A DNA stretch of 64,000 nt from Streptomyces glomeratus (GTDB lineage Bacteria; Actinomycetota; Actinomycetes; Streptomycetales; Streptomycetaceae). The position numbers and the translations under genes are program-made. The notes under the pieces are model-generated. The model was given only the letters and a program-made list of their open reading frames with translations. It was not told the origin of the DNA and did no database searches. This document shows positions 7,013 through 20,180 of the stretch, piece after piece (position 1 is the first letter of the stretch; each line of letters opens with the position of its first letter). The DNA lies in assembly GCF_021462825.1 (NCBI RefSeq), contig NZ_JAKEEB010000004.1, positions 310,001 to 374,000 of the forward strand, written 5' to 3'.

Positions 7013-8497
7013 ATGTCGCAACCGCAACCGGTCCCGCCGGAGTATCCCGGCTCGCCGGCCCAGCCCGCCGCACAGCAGCCGATAGCGCGGCCGCACCACC
7101 CCGAACAGCCACCCGCGTACCCGCAGACGGGCCCTGCCCCGCAGTACCCGCAGACGGGCCCGGCCCCGCAGTACCCGCAGACGAGCCCGGCCCCGCAGTA
7201 CCCGGAATCGGGCCCCGCCCCGCAGCACCCCCAGGCCCCAGAGCCCCCGCAGTACCCCCAGACGGCAGCCCCGCCCCCGTACCCGTCATCCACCCCGGCC
7301 CCGGCCCCACCGCCGTACCCGCAGACAACCCCTCCCCCGTACCCGCAGACAGCGCCACCGCCGCACTCTCCGCAGGCCGGCGCGACTCCCCCCTATCCGC
7401 AAGCCGCTGCGCCTCCTCCCGCATACCCGGAAGCGGCCTCCGCTCCTCCGTATCCCGAGGCCGGCTTCACGCCTCCGTACGCCCAGTCCACCCCCGCTCC
7501 GGAGCATCCCCGGCCGGCCCCGCCCCTCTCCCCCGACGACCCGGCGCACCCGCATCACATCAGTACCGATCACGGTCGGGTGCACCTGTCCAAGGACCAG
7601 CGCCGCACCGACGCCACCGCCGTCGGCAATCTCCTGCTCCACCTGCCGAACTTTCTGTGCAGCCTCTTCGTGGTCGCCCTGGTCTCCGCCTTCTTCGGCG
7701 ACTTCGCGTTCCTGGTGATCCTCGTCTGGCTCGCCAGCGGCGCACTCGTGTTCCACCGCCCCACCGAAAGCGCCCTCGCGCGCCGTCTGCTCCGTCTGCG
7801 CTACCCCACACCACAGGAACGAGCCAAACTCGAACCGGTGTGGCGCATGGTCACGGCCCGCGCCGGTATCGAGGGCCGCGCCTACGAGCTGTGGGTGGAG
7901 GACAGCGACAGCCTGAACGCGGTCGCCGCGGCCGGCCACATCGTCGGCGTCACCCGCTTCGCCATGAACCAGCTGCCCAACGGCGAGCTGGCCGCCGTAC
8001 TGGCGCACGAGCTGGGCCACCACGTCGGTGGCCACGCGTGGTCCTCGCTGCTCGGCTACTGGTACGCGCTGCCCGGCAGGGTGGCCTGGCGCCTCCTCAA
8101 GGCGTTCTCCGGCTTCGTGTTCAAGGTGTCCCGGGCGTTCGGCTGCTTCGGCGTCGCCTTCGTGGTGTTGTTCATGGGCGGCATCGCCCTGGCGACGATC
8201 AGCACCCTCTACGGACTGCCGCTGCTGCTCCTGGGCGTTCCCTACGCGCTGGCCGCCGTCGGCCGCCGCGCCGAGCTGCGCGCCGACGAACACGCGGCCG
8301 CCCTCGGCTTCGCCCCGATGCTGGCCGCCGTGCTGGACAAGCTGCACCAGCAGGAGCAGCGGACGGCGGCCGAGCTGGCCGCGCGGAACGGGGGCACCCC
8401 CGTGGAGGAGGGTGCCCTCGCCAAGCTGCTCTCCTCGCACCCGGACTACCACACCCGGCTGCACCACCTTCAGCCGTACCTCCAGCCGGGGCGCTGA
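7013..8497 (+). CDS. M48-family membrane metallopeptidase with proline-rich N-terminus
   Basis: A 494-residue protein. Residues 1-180 are low-complexity Pro/Gln/Tyr/Ala sequence with repeats such as PQTGPAPQYPQTGPAPQYPQ. Two hydrophobic segments follow (about 206-247), then an M48 catalytic domain. The zinc site HELGHH lies at 332-337, with E333 catalytic and H332/H336 as ligands, and AELRADEHA supplies the probable third ligand E421. Between them is another hydrophobic stretch (GVAFVVLFMGGIALATI), as in membrane M48/HtpX-like proteases. A GAAGGA-type Shine-Dalgarno precedes the ATG at 7013. It ends the module just before a strong hairpin. The tail may bind the proline-rich SPFH-like partner; inference. 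Confidence 0.8.
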   Translation: MSQPQPVPPEYPGSPAQPAAQQPIARPHHPEQPPAYPQTGPAPQYPQTGPAPQYPQTSPAPQYPESGPAPQHPQAPEPPQYPQTAAPPPYPSSTPAPAPPPYPQTTPPPYPQTAPPPHSPQAGATPPYPQAAAPPPAYPEAASAPPYPEAGFTPPYAQSTPAPEHPRPAPPLSPDDPAHPHHISTDHGRVHLSKDQRRTDATAVGNLLLHLPNFLCSLFVVALVSAFFGDFAFLVILVWLASGALVFHRPTESALARRLLRLRYPTPQERAKLEPVWRMVTARAGIEGRAYELWVEDSDSLNAVAAAGHIVGVTRFAMNQLPNGELAAVLAHELGHHVGGHAWSSLLGYWYALPGRVAWRLLKAFSGFVFKVSRAFGCFGVAFVVLFMGGIALATISTLYGLPLLLLGVPYALAAVGRRAELRADEHAAALGFAPMLAAVLDKLHQQEQRTAAELAARNGGTPVEEGALAKLLSSHPDYHTRLHHLQPYLQPGR

Positions 8498-8526
8498 ACC
8501 CCGCCGCGGACCGGTCCCCGGACACG

Positions 8527-8564
8527 CCGAAGGGCGGTCACCCCGCAAGGTGACCGCCCTTCGG
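8527..8564. terminator. Strong hairpin between convergent M48 gene and rpoC
   Basis: A perfect 16-bp inverted repeat (arms 8527-8542 and 8549-8564, arm CCGAAGGGCGGTCACC) with a 6-base loop. It sits between the end of the rightward module and the end of leftward rpoC and probably terminates both. Confidence 0.85.
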
Positions 8565-8578
8565 TTCAGGCTGCTCGC

Positions 8579-12478
<3,900 letters not shown>

Positions 12479-12575
12479 TATGCGTCAATCCCTCTCAGGG
12501 TCGTGAGTCTTTGGTCTGAAACGGGGGCCTGGGGGTCGGCGGGGCCCTGTGGGTGAGGGCCCCGCCGGACTCCCG

Positions 12576-15500
12576 TCAGACCTCTTCGACGCTGCTCGGC
12601 TCGCGCCGGGACAGGTCGATGCCGAGCTCCTCCGCAGCGCGGAAGACGTCCTCGTCGGTGTCACGCATCTCGATGGACATACCGTCGCTGGACAGCACCT
12701 CCACGTTCAGGCACAGGGACTGCATCTCCTTGATGAGCACCTTGAAGGACTCGGGGATGCCGGGCTCGGGGATGTTCTCGCCCTTGACGATGGCCTCGTA
12801 GACCTTCACGCGGCCGGTGACGTCGTCGGACTTGATGGTCAGCAGCTCCTGGAGGGCGTACGCGGCGCCGTAGGCCTCGAGGGCCCACACCTCCATCTCG
12901 CCGAAGCGCTGGCCACCGAACTGGGCCTTACCGCCCAGCGGCTGCTGGGTGATCATCGAGTACGGACCGGTCGAGCGGGCGTGCAGCTTGTCGTCGACCA
13001 GGTGGTGCAGCTTCAGGATGTACATGTAGCCGACCGAGATCGGGTCCGGGAACGGCTCACCGGAGCGGCCGTCGAACAGCCGCGCCTTGCCGGACGGGAG
13101 GACCAGGCGGTCACCGTCGCGGTTCGGGATGGTGTGCTGGAGCAGACCCGCCAGCTCGTCCTCGCGGGCACCGTCGAAGACCGGGGTCGCGACGTTGGTG
13201 CGCGGGTCGACCTGGTCGGCGCCGATCGCCTGCAGGCGCTGGGCCCACTCGTCGGCCAGACCGGACACGTCCCAGCCACGGCTGGCGAGCCAGCCGAGGT
13301 GGATCTCCAGGACCTGTCCCGGGTTCATTCGGGACGGCACACCCAGCGGGTTGAGGATGATGTCGACCGGAGTTCCGTCCTCGAGGAACGGCATGTCCTC
13401 GATGGGCAGGATCTTGGAGATGACACCCTTGTTGCCGTGGCGGCCGGCGAGCTTGTCACCGTCGGTGATCTTGCGCTTCTGCGCGACGTAGACGCGAACC
13501 AGCTGGTTCACGCCCGGCGGCAGCTCGTCGCCCTCCTCGCGGTCGAAGACGCGCACACCGATGACCTTGCCGGTCTCGCCGTGCGGCACCTTCAGCGAGG
13601 TGTCACGGACCTCACGGGCCTTCTCACCGAAGATCGCGCGCAGCAGGCGCTCCTCGGGGGTCAGCTCGGTCTCACCCTTCGGGGTCACCTTGCCGACGAG
13701 GATGTCGCCGGCGATGACCTCGGCACCGATGCGGATGATGCCGCGCTCGTCGAGGTCGGCGAGGACCTCCTCGGAGACGTTCGGGATGTCCCGGGTGATC
13801 TCCTCGGGGCCGAGCTTGGTGTCACGGGCGTCGACCTCGTGCTCCTCGATGTGGATCGAGGAGAGGACGTCGTCCTGCACGAGGCGCTGCGACAGGATGA
13901 TCGCGTCCTCGTAGTTGTGACCCTCCCACGGCATGAACGCCACGAGCAGGTTCTTGCCGAGCGCCATCTCGCCGTTCTGGGTGGCGGGACCGTCGGCGAG
14001 GACCTGGCCCTCGATGACGCGGTCGCCCTCGTTGACGACGACCTTCTGGTTGACCGAGGTGCCCTGGTTGGAACGGGCGAACTTGGCCAGGCGGTACGTG
14101 ATGTACGTGCCGTCGTCGTTGGCGGTGGTGATGTAGTCCGCGGAGACCTCCTGGACCACACCGGCCTTCTCGGCCTTGACGACGTCGCCGGCGTCCACGG
14201 CGGAGCGGTACTCCATGCCGGTGCCGACGAGCGGGGCCTCCGACTGGATCAGCGGAACGGCCTGACGCATCATGTTCGCGCCCATGAGGGCACGGTTGGC
14301 GTCGTCGTGCTCGAGGAACGGGATCATGGCGGTCGCGACCGACACCATCTGGCGCGGCGAGACGTCCATGTAGTCCACGTCCTCGGGGGCGACGTAGTCG
14401 ACCTCACCGCCACGGCGGCGCACCAGGACGCGGGCCTCGGCGAACCGGAGGTCCTCGGTCAGCGGCGCGTTGGCCTGGGCGATGACGAAGCGGTCCTCTT
14501 CGTCGGCCGTGAGGTAGTGGACCTCTTCGCTGACGACACCGTTCTCGTCGACCCTGCGGTACGGGGTCTCGACGAAACCGAACGCGTTGACCCGGCCGTA
14601 GGTGGCGAGCGAGCCGATCAGACCGATGTTCGGGCCTTCGGGGGTCTCGATCGGGCACATGCGGCCGTAGTGCGAGGGGTGCACGTCACGGACCTCGAAG
14701 CCGGCCCGCTCACGGGAGAGACCACCCGGGCCGAGCGCGGACAGACGACGCTTGTGCGTCAGCCCGGACAGCGGGTTGTTCTGGTCCATGAACTGGGACA
14801 GCTGGCTGGTGCCGAAGAACTCCTTGATGGAGGCGACGACCGGCCGGATGTTGATCAGGGTCTGCGGCGTGATCGCCTCGACGTCCTGGGTGGTCATGCG
14901 CTCGCGCACGACGCGCTCCATACGGGCCAGACCCGTGCGGACCTGGTTCTGGATGAGCTCGCCGACGCTGCGCAGGCGGCGGTTGCCGAAGTGGTCGATG
15001 TCGTCGGTCTCGACGACGACCTTCTGGCCGGTGTCGCCGACCGTCTCGGTCTCACCCGCGTGCAGCTTCACCAGGTACTTGATCGTCGCGATGATGTCCT
15101 CGACGGTCAGGATGCCCGCGTCCAGCGGGGTGTCCGTACCCAGCTTCTTGTTGACCTTGTAGCGGCCGACCTTGGCCAGGTCGTAGCGCTTCGGGTTGAA
15201 GTACAGGTTCTCCAGCAGCGTCTGCGCGGCCTCACGCGTGGGGGGCTCGCCCGGACGCAGCTTGCGGTAGATGTCGAGCAGCGCGTCGTCCTGGCCCTGG
15301 GTGTGGTCCTTCTCCAGGGTGGCGCGCATCGACTCGTACTCGCCGAACTCCTCGAGGATCTGCTCGGTGGTCCAGCCGAGCGCCTTCAGGAGGACGGTCA
15401 CGGACTGCTTGCGCTTGCGGTCGATACGGACACCGACCATGTCGCGCTTGTCGATCTCCATCTCCAGCCAGGCACCCCGGGACGGGATGATCTTGGCGGA

Positions 15501-16064
15501 GAAGATGTCCTTGTCGGACGTCTTGTCGATGGAGGAGTCGAAGTAGACACCGGGGGAACGGACCAGCTGCGACACCACGACACGCTCGGTGCCGTTGATG
15601 ACGAAAGTGCCCTTGTTCGTCATGAGCGGGAAGTCGCCCATGAAGACGGTCTGGGACTTGATCTCGCCGGTCTCGTTGTTGGTGAACTCGGCCGTGACGA
15701 AGAGGGGCGCGGCGTAGGTGAAGTCGCGCTCCTTGCACTCGTCGATCGAGTTCTTCGGCGGCTCGAAGCGGTGGTCCCGGAAGGTCAGCGACATCGACCC
15801 GGAGAAGTCCTCGATCGGGGAGATCTCCTCGAAGATCTCCTCCAGACCGGACTTGGTGGGGACGTCCTGACCGTTCTCCAGAGCCTCCTCGACGCGAGCC
15901 TTCCACGCGTCGTTGCCGAGCAGCCAGTCGAAGCTCTCGGTTTGCAGCGCGAGAAGGTTCGGAACCTCGAGGGGCTCCTTGATCTTTGCAAAGGAGATGC
16001 GCAGCGGGGCGGTGCTGGCGCCGTTGTTCGTATTCGCGGTCGAGGCAGTGCGCGAGGCGGCCAA
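12576..16064 (-). CDS. rpoB: DNA-directed RNA polymerase subunit beta
   Basis: 1162 residues from a TTG start at 16064-16062, chosen because GGAAGGA lies just upstream and the product then begins [14 protein letters not shown], the streptomycete N-terminus. An in-frame upstream start would add 17 residues with no ribosome-binding site. The rifampicin pocket reads [20 protein letters not shown], with His at residue 437 (E. coli H526) and Ser in RRLSALGP (E. coli S531). No classic rifampicin-resistance substitution is present. The C-terminal clamp region and the GNKGV-type active-centre segment ([11 protein letters not shown]) are intact. It is separated from rplL by a long spacer. Confidence 0.98.
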   Translation of the reverse strand: MAASRTASTANTNNGASTAPLRISFAKIKEPLEVPNLLALQTESFDWLLGNDAWKARVEEALENGQDVPTKSGLEEIFEEISPIEDFSGSMSLTFRDHRFEPPKNSIDECKERDFTYAAPLFVTAEFTNNETGEIKSQTVFMGDFPLMTNKGTFVINGTERVVVSQLVRSPGVYFDSSIDKTSDKDIFSAKIIPSRGAWLEMEIDKRDMVGVRIDRKRKQSVTVLLKALGWTTEQILEEFGEYESMRATLEKDHTQGQDDALLDIYRKLRPGEPPTREAAQTLLENLYFNPKRYDLAKVGRYKVNKKLGTDTPLDAGILTVEDIIATIKYLVKLHAGETETVGDTGQKVVVETDDIDHFGNRRLRSVGELIQNQVRTGLARMERVVRERMTTQDVEAITPQTLINIRPVVASIKEFFGTSQLSQFMDQNNPLSGLTHKRRLSALGPGGLSRERAGFEVRDVHPSHYGRMCPIETPEGPNIGLIGSLATYGRVNAFGFVETPYRRVDENGVVSEEVHYLTADEEDRFVIAQANAPLTEDLRFAEARVLVRRRGGEVDYVAPEDVDYMDVSPRQMVSVATAMIPFLEHDDANRALMGANMMRQAVPLIQSEAPLVGTGMEYRSAVDAGDVVKAEKAGVVQEVSADYITTANDDGTYITYRLAKFARSNQGTSVNQKVVVNEGDRVIEGQVLADGPATQNGEMALGKNLLVAFMPWEGHNYEDAIILSQRLVQDDVLSSIHIEEHEVDARDTKLGPEEITRDIPNVSEEVLADLDERGIIRIGAEVIAGDILVGKVTPKGETELTPEERLLRAIFGEKAREVRDTSLKVPHGETGKVIGVRVFDREEGDELPPGVNQLVRVYVAQKRKITDGDKLAGRHGNKGVISKILPIEDMPFLEDGTPVDIILNPLGVPSRMNPGQVLEIHLGWLASRGWDVSGLADEWAQRLQAIGADQVDPRTNVATPVFDGAREDELAGLLQHTIPNRDGDRLVLPSGKARLFDGRSGEPFPDPISVGYMYILKLHHLVDDKLHARSTGPYSMITQQPLGGKAQFGGQRFGEMEVWALEAYGAAYALQELLTIKSDDVTGRVKVYEAIVKGENIPEPGIPESFKVLIKEMQSLCLNVEVLSSDGMSIEMRDTDEDVFRAAEELGIDLSRREPSSVEEV

Positions 16065-16558
16065 GAGGGGGTCCTTCCGAGGGCTCGGACTCACTACGCG
16101 CGTACCGGTCCCCACCGGGCACAGAGATGGAAAGCCTCAGGTCAGAGACTCTTTATCGTCGGTGCTCAAGCGAGGGGCATGCTCCTGGTGACGGGCAGGA
16201 AGCAGCTGAAAGGCAGCGCAAAGGGTCAGTGTAGCCACTTGGCACACTGATGTCCAGTGCGGGTTTGCAGGCTCACGACGGAGGCCCTCGTTGTCCCTCA
16301 ACACCTGCGGCAAGCCACGCCCTCGATGCACATCGATACTGCCCTCTTCGCCGTCGATCCATGCCTCGGATCCGGATCGTTGTGACGACGCGTCCTGAGA
16401 ATTGCGCGCTGCGTGCAGTTCGTCAAGGCCTCCCATGGCCGAACCCGGTGCTGCCATCGTCACTTGCAGCGGTCACCGGGACCCTCGGGAGGCACGACGA
16501 AGATCACCATACTCCCCGCGGCGACGGCCGCAAGGCAGCCGCCACCGGACCCCCCGAA

Positions 16559-16600
16559 CGGCGAAGAGCGACCACCCGGATGGATGATCGCCCTTCGCCG
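16559..16600 (-). terminator. Hairpin in the rplL-rpoB spacer
   Basis: Arms 16559-16571 and 16588-16600 pair over 13 positions with one mismatch (CGGCGAAG core), with a 16-base loop. No U-tract follows in the leftward direction, so it may be an attenuator or processing site rather than a full terminator. Confidence 0.5.
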
Positions 16601-16693
16601 CGTTCGCGTTACAGCCCTACGGGTGAGCCGTGGCCGGAATCCCGCGGGTGCCGGCTACGGCGTTCGGGTGAACCGCGACCCGCACACGCGAAA

Positions 16694-16724
16694 GGGCCGT
16701 ACGGAGCGAAGCCCCGTACGGCCC
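16694..16724 (-). terminator. Hairpin just downstream of rplL
   Basis: A perfect 11-bp stem (arms GGGCCGTACGG at 16694-16704 and its complement at 16714-16724) with a 9-base loop, about 70 bases beyond the rplL stop codon. Likely a partial terminator (attenuator) controlling read-through into rpoBC. Confidence 0.65.
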
Positions 16725-16795
16725 GGTGAGCCCTGCGCGGGCCCGGTGGTGGGCCCTGTGGGGGCCCGTGGGTCCCTGCGGGACCCGAGGAGGTG

Positions 16796-17182
16796 TTACT
16801 TGACCTCGACGGAGGCGCCGGCGCCCTTGAGGGCCTCGGCGGCCTTGTCGGCCTGCTCCTTGTTGACCTTCTCCAGGACCGGCTTCGGGGTGCCGTCGAC
16901 CAGGTCCTTGGCCTCCTTCAGGCCGAGGGAGGTCAGCTCACGCACGACCTTGATGACCTGGATCTTCTTCTCGCCGGCGCCGGTGAGGATGACGTCGAAC
17001 TCGTCCTTCTCCTCCTCGGCCTCGGCGGCCGGGGCACCGGGGACACCGGCGGCGGCGACGGCGACCGGAGCGGCGGCGGTGACGTCGAACTTCTCCTCGA
17101 ACGCCTTCACGAACTCGGAGAGCTCGATGAGGGTCATCTCCTCGAACTGCGCGAGCAGGTCTTCCTGGGTGAGCTTCGCCAT
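16796..17182 (-). CDS. rplL: 50S ribosomal protein L7/L12
   Basis: 128 residues starting [16 protein letters not shown] at 17182 with GGAAGGA upstream; an upstream in-frame start six codons earlier lacks support. The N-terminal dimerisation helices (about 1-35) are followed by an Ala/Gly/Glu hinge (about 36-58), then the C-terminal domain with [20 protein letters not shown] and [16 protein letters not shown], the factor-binding surface. L7/L12 forms the ribosomal stalk with L10, encoded immediately upstream, and recruits translational GTPases. The hinge is typically Ala-rich for actinomycetes. Confidence 0.97.
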   Translation of the reverse strand: MAKLTQEDLLAQFEEMTLIELSEFVKAFEEKFDVTAAAPVAVAAAGVPGAPAAEAEEEKDEFDVILTGAGEKKIQVIKVVRELTSLGLKEAKDLVDGTPKPVLEKVNKEQADKAAEALKGAGASVEVK

Positions 17183-17293
17183 GATGGGCGATCCTTCCAA
17201 TAAGTCGGCTGGTGCCGGATGTACATGTATGGCGGGCGTACGTTCGGCCCGCTACGACCGTCGCCTCAGGCGGCGGTCACTGCGCGAGCCGAA

Positions 17294-17824
17294 TTACTCG
17301 GCACCGCCCTGCTCGGCCTGCTTGGCGCGAAGAGCGTCCACGGTGCGGACGAGCTTCGACGGCAGCGCCTGGAAGAGCGCGGCAGCCTGGGACTGCTTGC
17401 CCTTCATGGCACCGGCCAGCTTGCTGAGCAGAACCTCGCGGGACTCGAGGTCCGCAAGCTTCTTGATCTCGTCGGCGGACAGCGCCTTGCCTTCAAGGAC
17501 ACCGCCCTTGATGACGAGGTTCGGGTTGTCCTTGGCGAAGTCACGAAGACCCTTCGCCGACTCCACCGGGTCACCGGTGACGAAGGCGACCGCCGTCGGA
17601 CCGTTGAACAGGTCGTCGAGCGTCGTGATCCCGGCCTCGTTGGCCGCAATCTTGGTCAGCGTGTTCTTCACCACGGCGTACTGGGCGTTCTCACCGAGCG
17701 AACGACGCAGCGTCTTGAGCTGCGCCACAGTGAGACCCCGGTACTCGGTCAGCACGGCGGCGTTCGAGCTGCGGAACTGCTCCGCGAGCTCGGCTACCGC
17801 GGCAGCCTTGTCGGGCCTTGCCAT
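17294..17824 (-). CDS. rplJ: 50S ribosomal protein L10
   Basis: 176 residues starting [18 protein letters not shown] at 17824, with GGAAGGAGG upstream; the longer in-frame extension is ignored. The N-terminal RNA-binding domain ([21 protein letters not shown] region) and the C-terminal helix that binds L12 dimers are present. L10 with L12 usually represses its own operon by binding a leader RNA. The 290-base upstream region here contains such a leader candidate and a terminator-like hairpin. rplL follows after 111 bases. Confidence 0.97.
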   Translation of the reverse strand: MARPDKAAAVAELAEQFRSSNAAVLTEYRGLTVAQLKTLRRSLGENAQYAVVKNTLTKIAANEAGITTLDDLFNGPTAVAFVTGDPVESAKGLRDFAKDNPNLVIKGGVLEGKALSADEIKKLADLESREVLLSKLAGAMKGKQSQAAALFQALPSKLVRTVDALRAKQAEQGGAE

Positions 17825-17875
17825 AGAGCGTCGGCCTCCTTCCGGGTGATGAGGACCGCTCGGAAGGGGCTGGGC

Positions 17876-17909
17876 AAAAACAAACGCCCCGGCGCAGGCG
17901 CACGGGGCG
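17876..17909 (-). terminator. Terminator-like attenuator upstream of rplJ
   Basis: In the leftward direction the stem CGCCCCG / CGGGGCG encloses an 11-base loop that can pair further. It is followed directly by TTTGTTTTTG, a real U-tract in a very GC-rich genome. It lies about 50 bases before the rplJ start, so it must be conditional, otherwise rplJL would not be expressed. Confidence 0.6.
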
Positions 17910-18060
17910 GACTCGACCGGCCGCACGCGCGGATCACGCACGCACTCCGGGAGTTCTTCCACTGTCACCTGCGCGGGCCGTCCGCAGTGCGGCGGATCCT
18001 TCGGTCACCGTGCTCTCGTCCGAGCGCACGGCAACGACCAGCGGTCTTTGGCTTCTGTAG
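17910..18060 (-). ncRNA. Probable L10 leader (autoregulatory RNA of rplJL)
   Basis: The long untranslated stretch upstream of rplJ includes CCAAAGACCGCTGGTCG, which resembles the AGACC-type element of bacterial L10 leaders, and several complementary segments. It ends in the terminator-like hairpin at 17876-17909. I infer an L10-binding leader from position and this short match; exact ends are uncertain. Confidence 0.45.
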
Positions 18061-18114
18061 GAGAGTACGGGAACGGATCGCCGACAGGCAAATCCGTTCC
18101 CGGGTGCCACGGGG

Positions 18115-18981
18115 TCAGCCCTGCCGGGCGCCCTTCATCATCTCGGCGAGGTCGGCCGTGTCCTTGGCGGACGGCGCCGTCACCGTCACCGGCTTGTTGT
18201 AGTCGAGGAAGGTGATGGTCATGTCCAGCGGGCCCTGGGTGGCGTCACCGCGCATCCGGAACTGCTTGGTGTGGTTGCTGCCGTCGATCCACATGTCCAT
18301 GGCCATCTTGTCGGCGCCCATCTTGGCGTACTGGTCGAGGCTCTTCTCGCGCTGCGCGAGGGTGGCCTTGTCCAGCTTCTGGGCCTTGAGGTAGGCGCGC
18401 ATGTCCGCGAGGGTGATGTCGCCCTTGTAGTGCGTCGTCTTCACGCCGTCGACGGTCTCTTCGCCGACCTTCGTCACATGCTTGGAGCTGGTGAGGAAGG
18501 TGGAGTCCTGGGCCGGGTTCTGGCCCGCCTGACCGGCCCCGAGCTGCTGGGTGTTCAGCTGCTTGTCCGCACCGAGCGCGGCCAGGTCGAACTTGATCCA
18601 GTGCTTGCCGCCCATCTCCTTGGCGGCCTCGGCACCCCCGCCGATGTACATCGCCTTGTCGACGAGCCGGATCTCGACCGGACCCTGGGTCTTCTGCTCC
18701 GAGGCCGTCATCTTCATGCTCATGGCCAGCGGCTTCACGCTCATCCGGGCCTCGGCCTGCACTTGGCCGGCGCCCGGCACCTTACCGGTCATCCGGTAGT
18801 GCATGGACGTGATCTTCCCGGTGGTCTTCGCGGCCTCGGCGACGGCCGCGGCGGGCGTCATCTCCGGCGACTTCTCCTCGGTGCCCTTCGAACAGGCGAC
18901 CGCTCCGCCACCCAGGACCAGGGCCGCGATCACCGCGCCCGCCGCTCCGCGCTCCACCCGGTTCCGTACTGCAAAGGTCAT
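18115..18981 (-). CDS. Secreted lipoprotein, LppX/LolA-like
   Basis: 288 residues. The N-terminus is a lipoprotein signal: basic RNRVERG, a hydrophobic stretch, and a lipobox ending GGGAVAC with the lipidated Cys, followed by a charged linker. The mature part has alternating strands typical of the LppX/LprG-like fold ([46 protein letters not shown]). In Streptomyces such proteins are cell-surface lipoproteins of uncertain function. The ATG at 18981 is preferred to an upstream in-frame start because the signal peptide then has normal length. The next gene is a divergent paralogue with the same VGEETV-G-x-x-TTHY core. Confidence 0.8.
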   Translation of the reverse strand: MTFAVRNRVERGAAGAVIAALVLGGGAVACSKGTEEKSPEMTPAAAVAEAAKTTGKITSMHYRMTGKVPGAGQVQAEARMSVKPLAMSMKMTASEQKTQGPVEIRLVDKAMYIGGGAEAAKEMGGKHWIKFDLAALGADKQLNTQQLGAGQAGQNPAQDSTFLTSSKHVTKVGEETVDGVKTTHYKGDITLADMRAYLKAQKLDKATLAQREKSLDQYAKMGADKMAMDMWIDGSNHTKQFRMRGDATQGPLDMTITFLDYNKPVTVTAPSAKDTADLAEMMKGARQG

Positions 18982-19091
18982 GATTCCCCCCAAGAGAACC
19001 CACGGTTGATCCATGTCAAGACCGCGAGCTTATCCCGAAGGGCTGACAGTGGCGCGTCAATTCCCGGCTGCGGGCGGCGAACGGGAGTGTG

Positions 19092-19973
19092 CTATGGGCC
19101 CCGGGTGCCCATCAGTTCCTTGAAGTCGGCGGTGTCCGTCGCCGCGGGCCGGACGGCCGAGACCTTCACGCCGTAGTCGCGGTAGTAGGCCGTGGCCGAC
19201 ATCCGCCCGCCGGCCAGCTCGCCCCTCTCCACCTTCTTGACCAGCAGGCCGCGATCGTCGACCCAGATGTCGACGGTCTCCTCGGTGACCCCGGCCTGCT
19301 CCAGCCGCTCCTTCAGAGCGGCGGCGTCCTCTCCGGTGAGGGCCGCCGCGTCCACCGTGCCCGAGTAGTGCGTGGTGCGCCGGCCGCGCACCGTCTCCTC
19401 GCCCACCCTGCGCACGCCCCCGGAAGCGCGCAGCAGCCGGACCGGCTGGAGTGGCGCGGTGTTGCGCAGCTGGTCCGTGAGAGAGGCGCCCGAGCCGCCG
19501 GGGAGGGCGGCCAGGTCTCCGTAGCCGTAGCGAATCCAGTGCCGGCCCTGAAGGCGGCGGGCGAACGTCTCGCCGACCCTGGCGTAGTAGGCGTCGGGCA
19601 GCAGCCGCGCCTCCATGGAGGTGCTGCTCAGCTCGCGCATGGTGGTGGCGAGCTGTCCGCCGGTGTAGGTGATGCGGAGCGTGCCGACCGGGTCGCCGGA
19701 CCAGCCGAGCGCGCCGTCCGTCTTCAGCGAGAGCATCCCGCCCATCGCGGTGGAGGACTCGATCCGGGCGGAACCGGCCCTGACGGTGGCCTGTTCGACG
19801 GCTCGCAGGGCGGCGGCCGACCGAGGGTCGACACGGCCGGCGCGGCCGCCCGAGGGCGCCGCGGAGCCCTTGGAGGAGCCGCTGTCGTCGGAGAAGCTGC
19901 ACCCCGCCAGGGCGGACAGCGCGGCGACCGCTGCGACCTGGAGGACCCCGCGCCTGACGATGCCGTCCCTCAT
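19092..19973 (-). CDS. Secreted lipoprotein, paralogue of the preceding one
   Basis: 293 residues. Signal: MRDGIVRRGVLQVAAVAALS followed by lipobox ALAGC; a Ser/Gly-rich linker follows. The mature domain shares the order and motifs of the neighbouring lipoprotein: RRVGEETVRGRRTTHYSG against [17 protein letters not shown], and a C-terminal DTADFKELM against DTADLAEMM. This pair probably arose by tandem duplication. Both sit between rplJ and rplA, two ribosomal transcription units that are adjacent in many bacteria. Likely membrane-anchored and exposed to the cell wall; ligand unknown. Confidence 0.8.
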   Translation of the reverse strand: MRDGIVRRGVLQVAAVAALSALAGCSFSDDSGSSKGSAAPSGGRAGRVDPRSAAALRAVEQATVRAGSARIESSTAMGGMLSLKTDGALGWSGDPVGTLRITYTGGQLATTMRELSSTSMEARLLPDAYYARVGETFARRLQGRHWIRYGYGDLAALPGGSGASLTDQLRNTAPLQPVRLLRASGGVRRVGEETVRGRRTTHYSGTVDAAALTGEDAAALKERLEQAGVTEETVDIWVDDRGLLVKKVERGELAGGRMSATAYYRDYGVKVSAVRPAATDTADFKELMGTRGP

Positions 19974-20106
19974 CCGTTCCCCCTCGAGCGCTCAGTGATC
20001 TTCACGCTAACTCCGACGCGGGGTGAACGGCACGCACCTGACGGGAAACGGCATGTGCCCCTTGCCGGACCCGCCGGGCTCCCGGGGCGAGGACGACGGG
20101 CACACG

Positions 20107-20148
20107 AAAACGCCGGGCCCCGCACCTGCGAAGGTGCGGGGCCCGGCG
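20107..20148 (-). terminator. Rho-independent terminator of the rplKA operon
   Basis: A perfect 17-bp stem (arms 20111-20127 and 20132-20148) with a 4-base loop. In the leftward direction it is followed by TTTT (complement of 20107-20110). It lies 32 bases after the rplA stop. Confidence 0.92.
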
Positions 20149-20180
20149 TCGGCTGCGCGTGCCCGCGGCTTCCGTCGGGA

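Larger units (their letters stand above)
16065..16795 (-). promoter_or_regulatory. rplL-rpoB spacer: leader of rpoBC
   Basis: About 730 bases with no supportable gene. In many bacteria rpoBC are expressed both by read-through from rplJL past an attenuator and from their own promoter. The spacer holds two strong hairpins (16559-16600 and 16694-16724, listed separately) near its rplL side and then about 450 bases before rpoB. Reading frames here show no recognisable protein. Confidence 0.55.

Noticed and set aside
12549..16250. 1233-codon open frame on the plus strand
   Set aside because: Antisense of rpoB.
16137..16463. Small minus-strand frame upstream of rpoB
   Set aside because: No ribosome-binding site or similarity; lies in the rpoBC leader.
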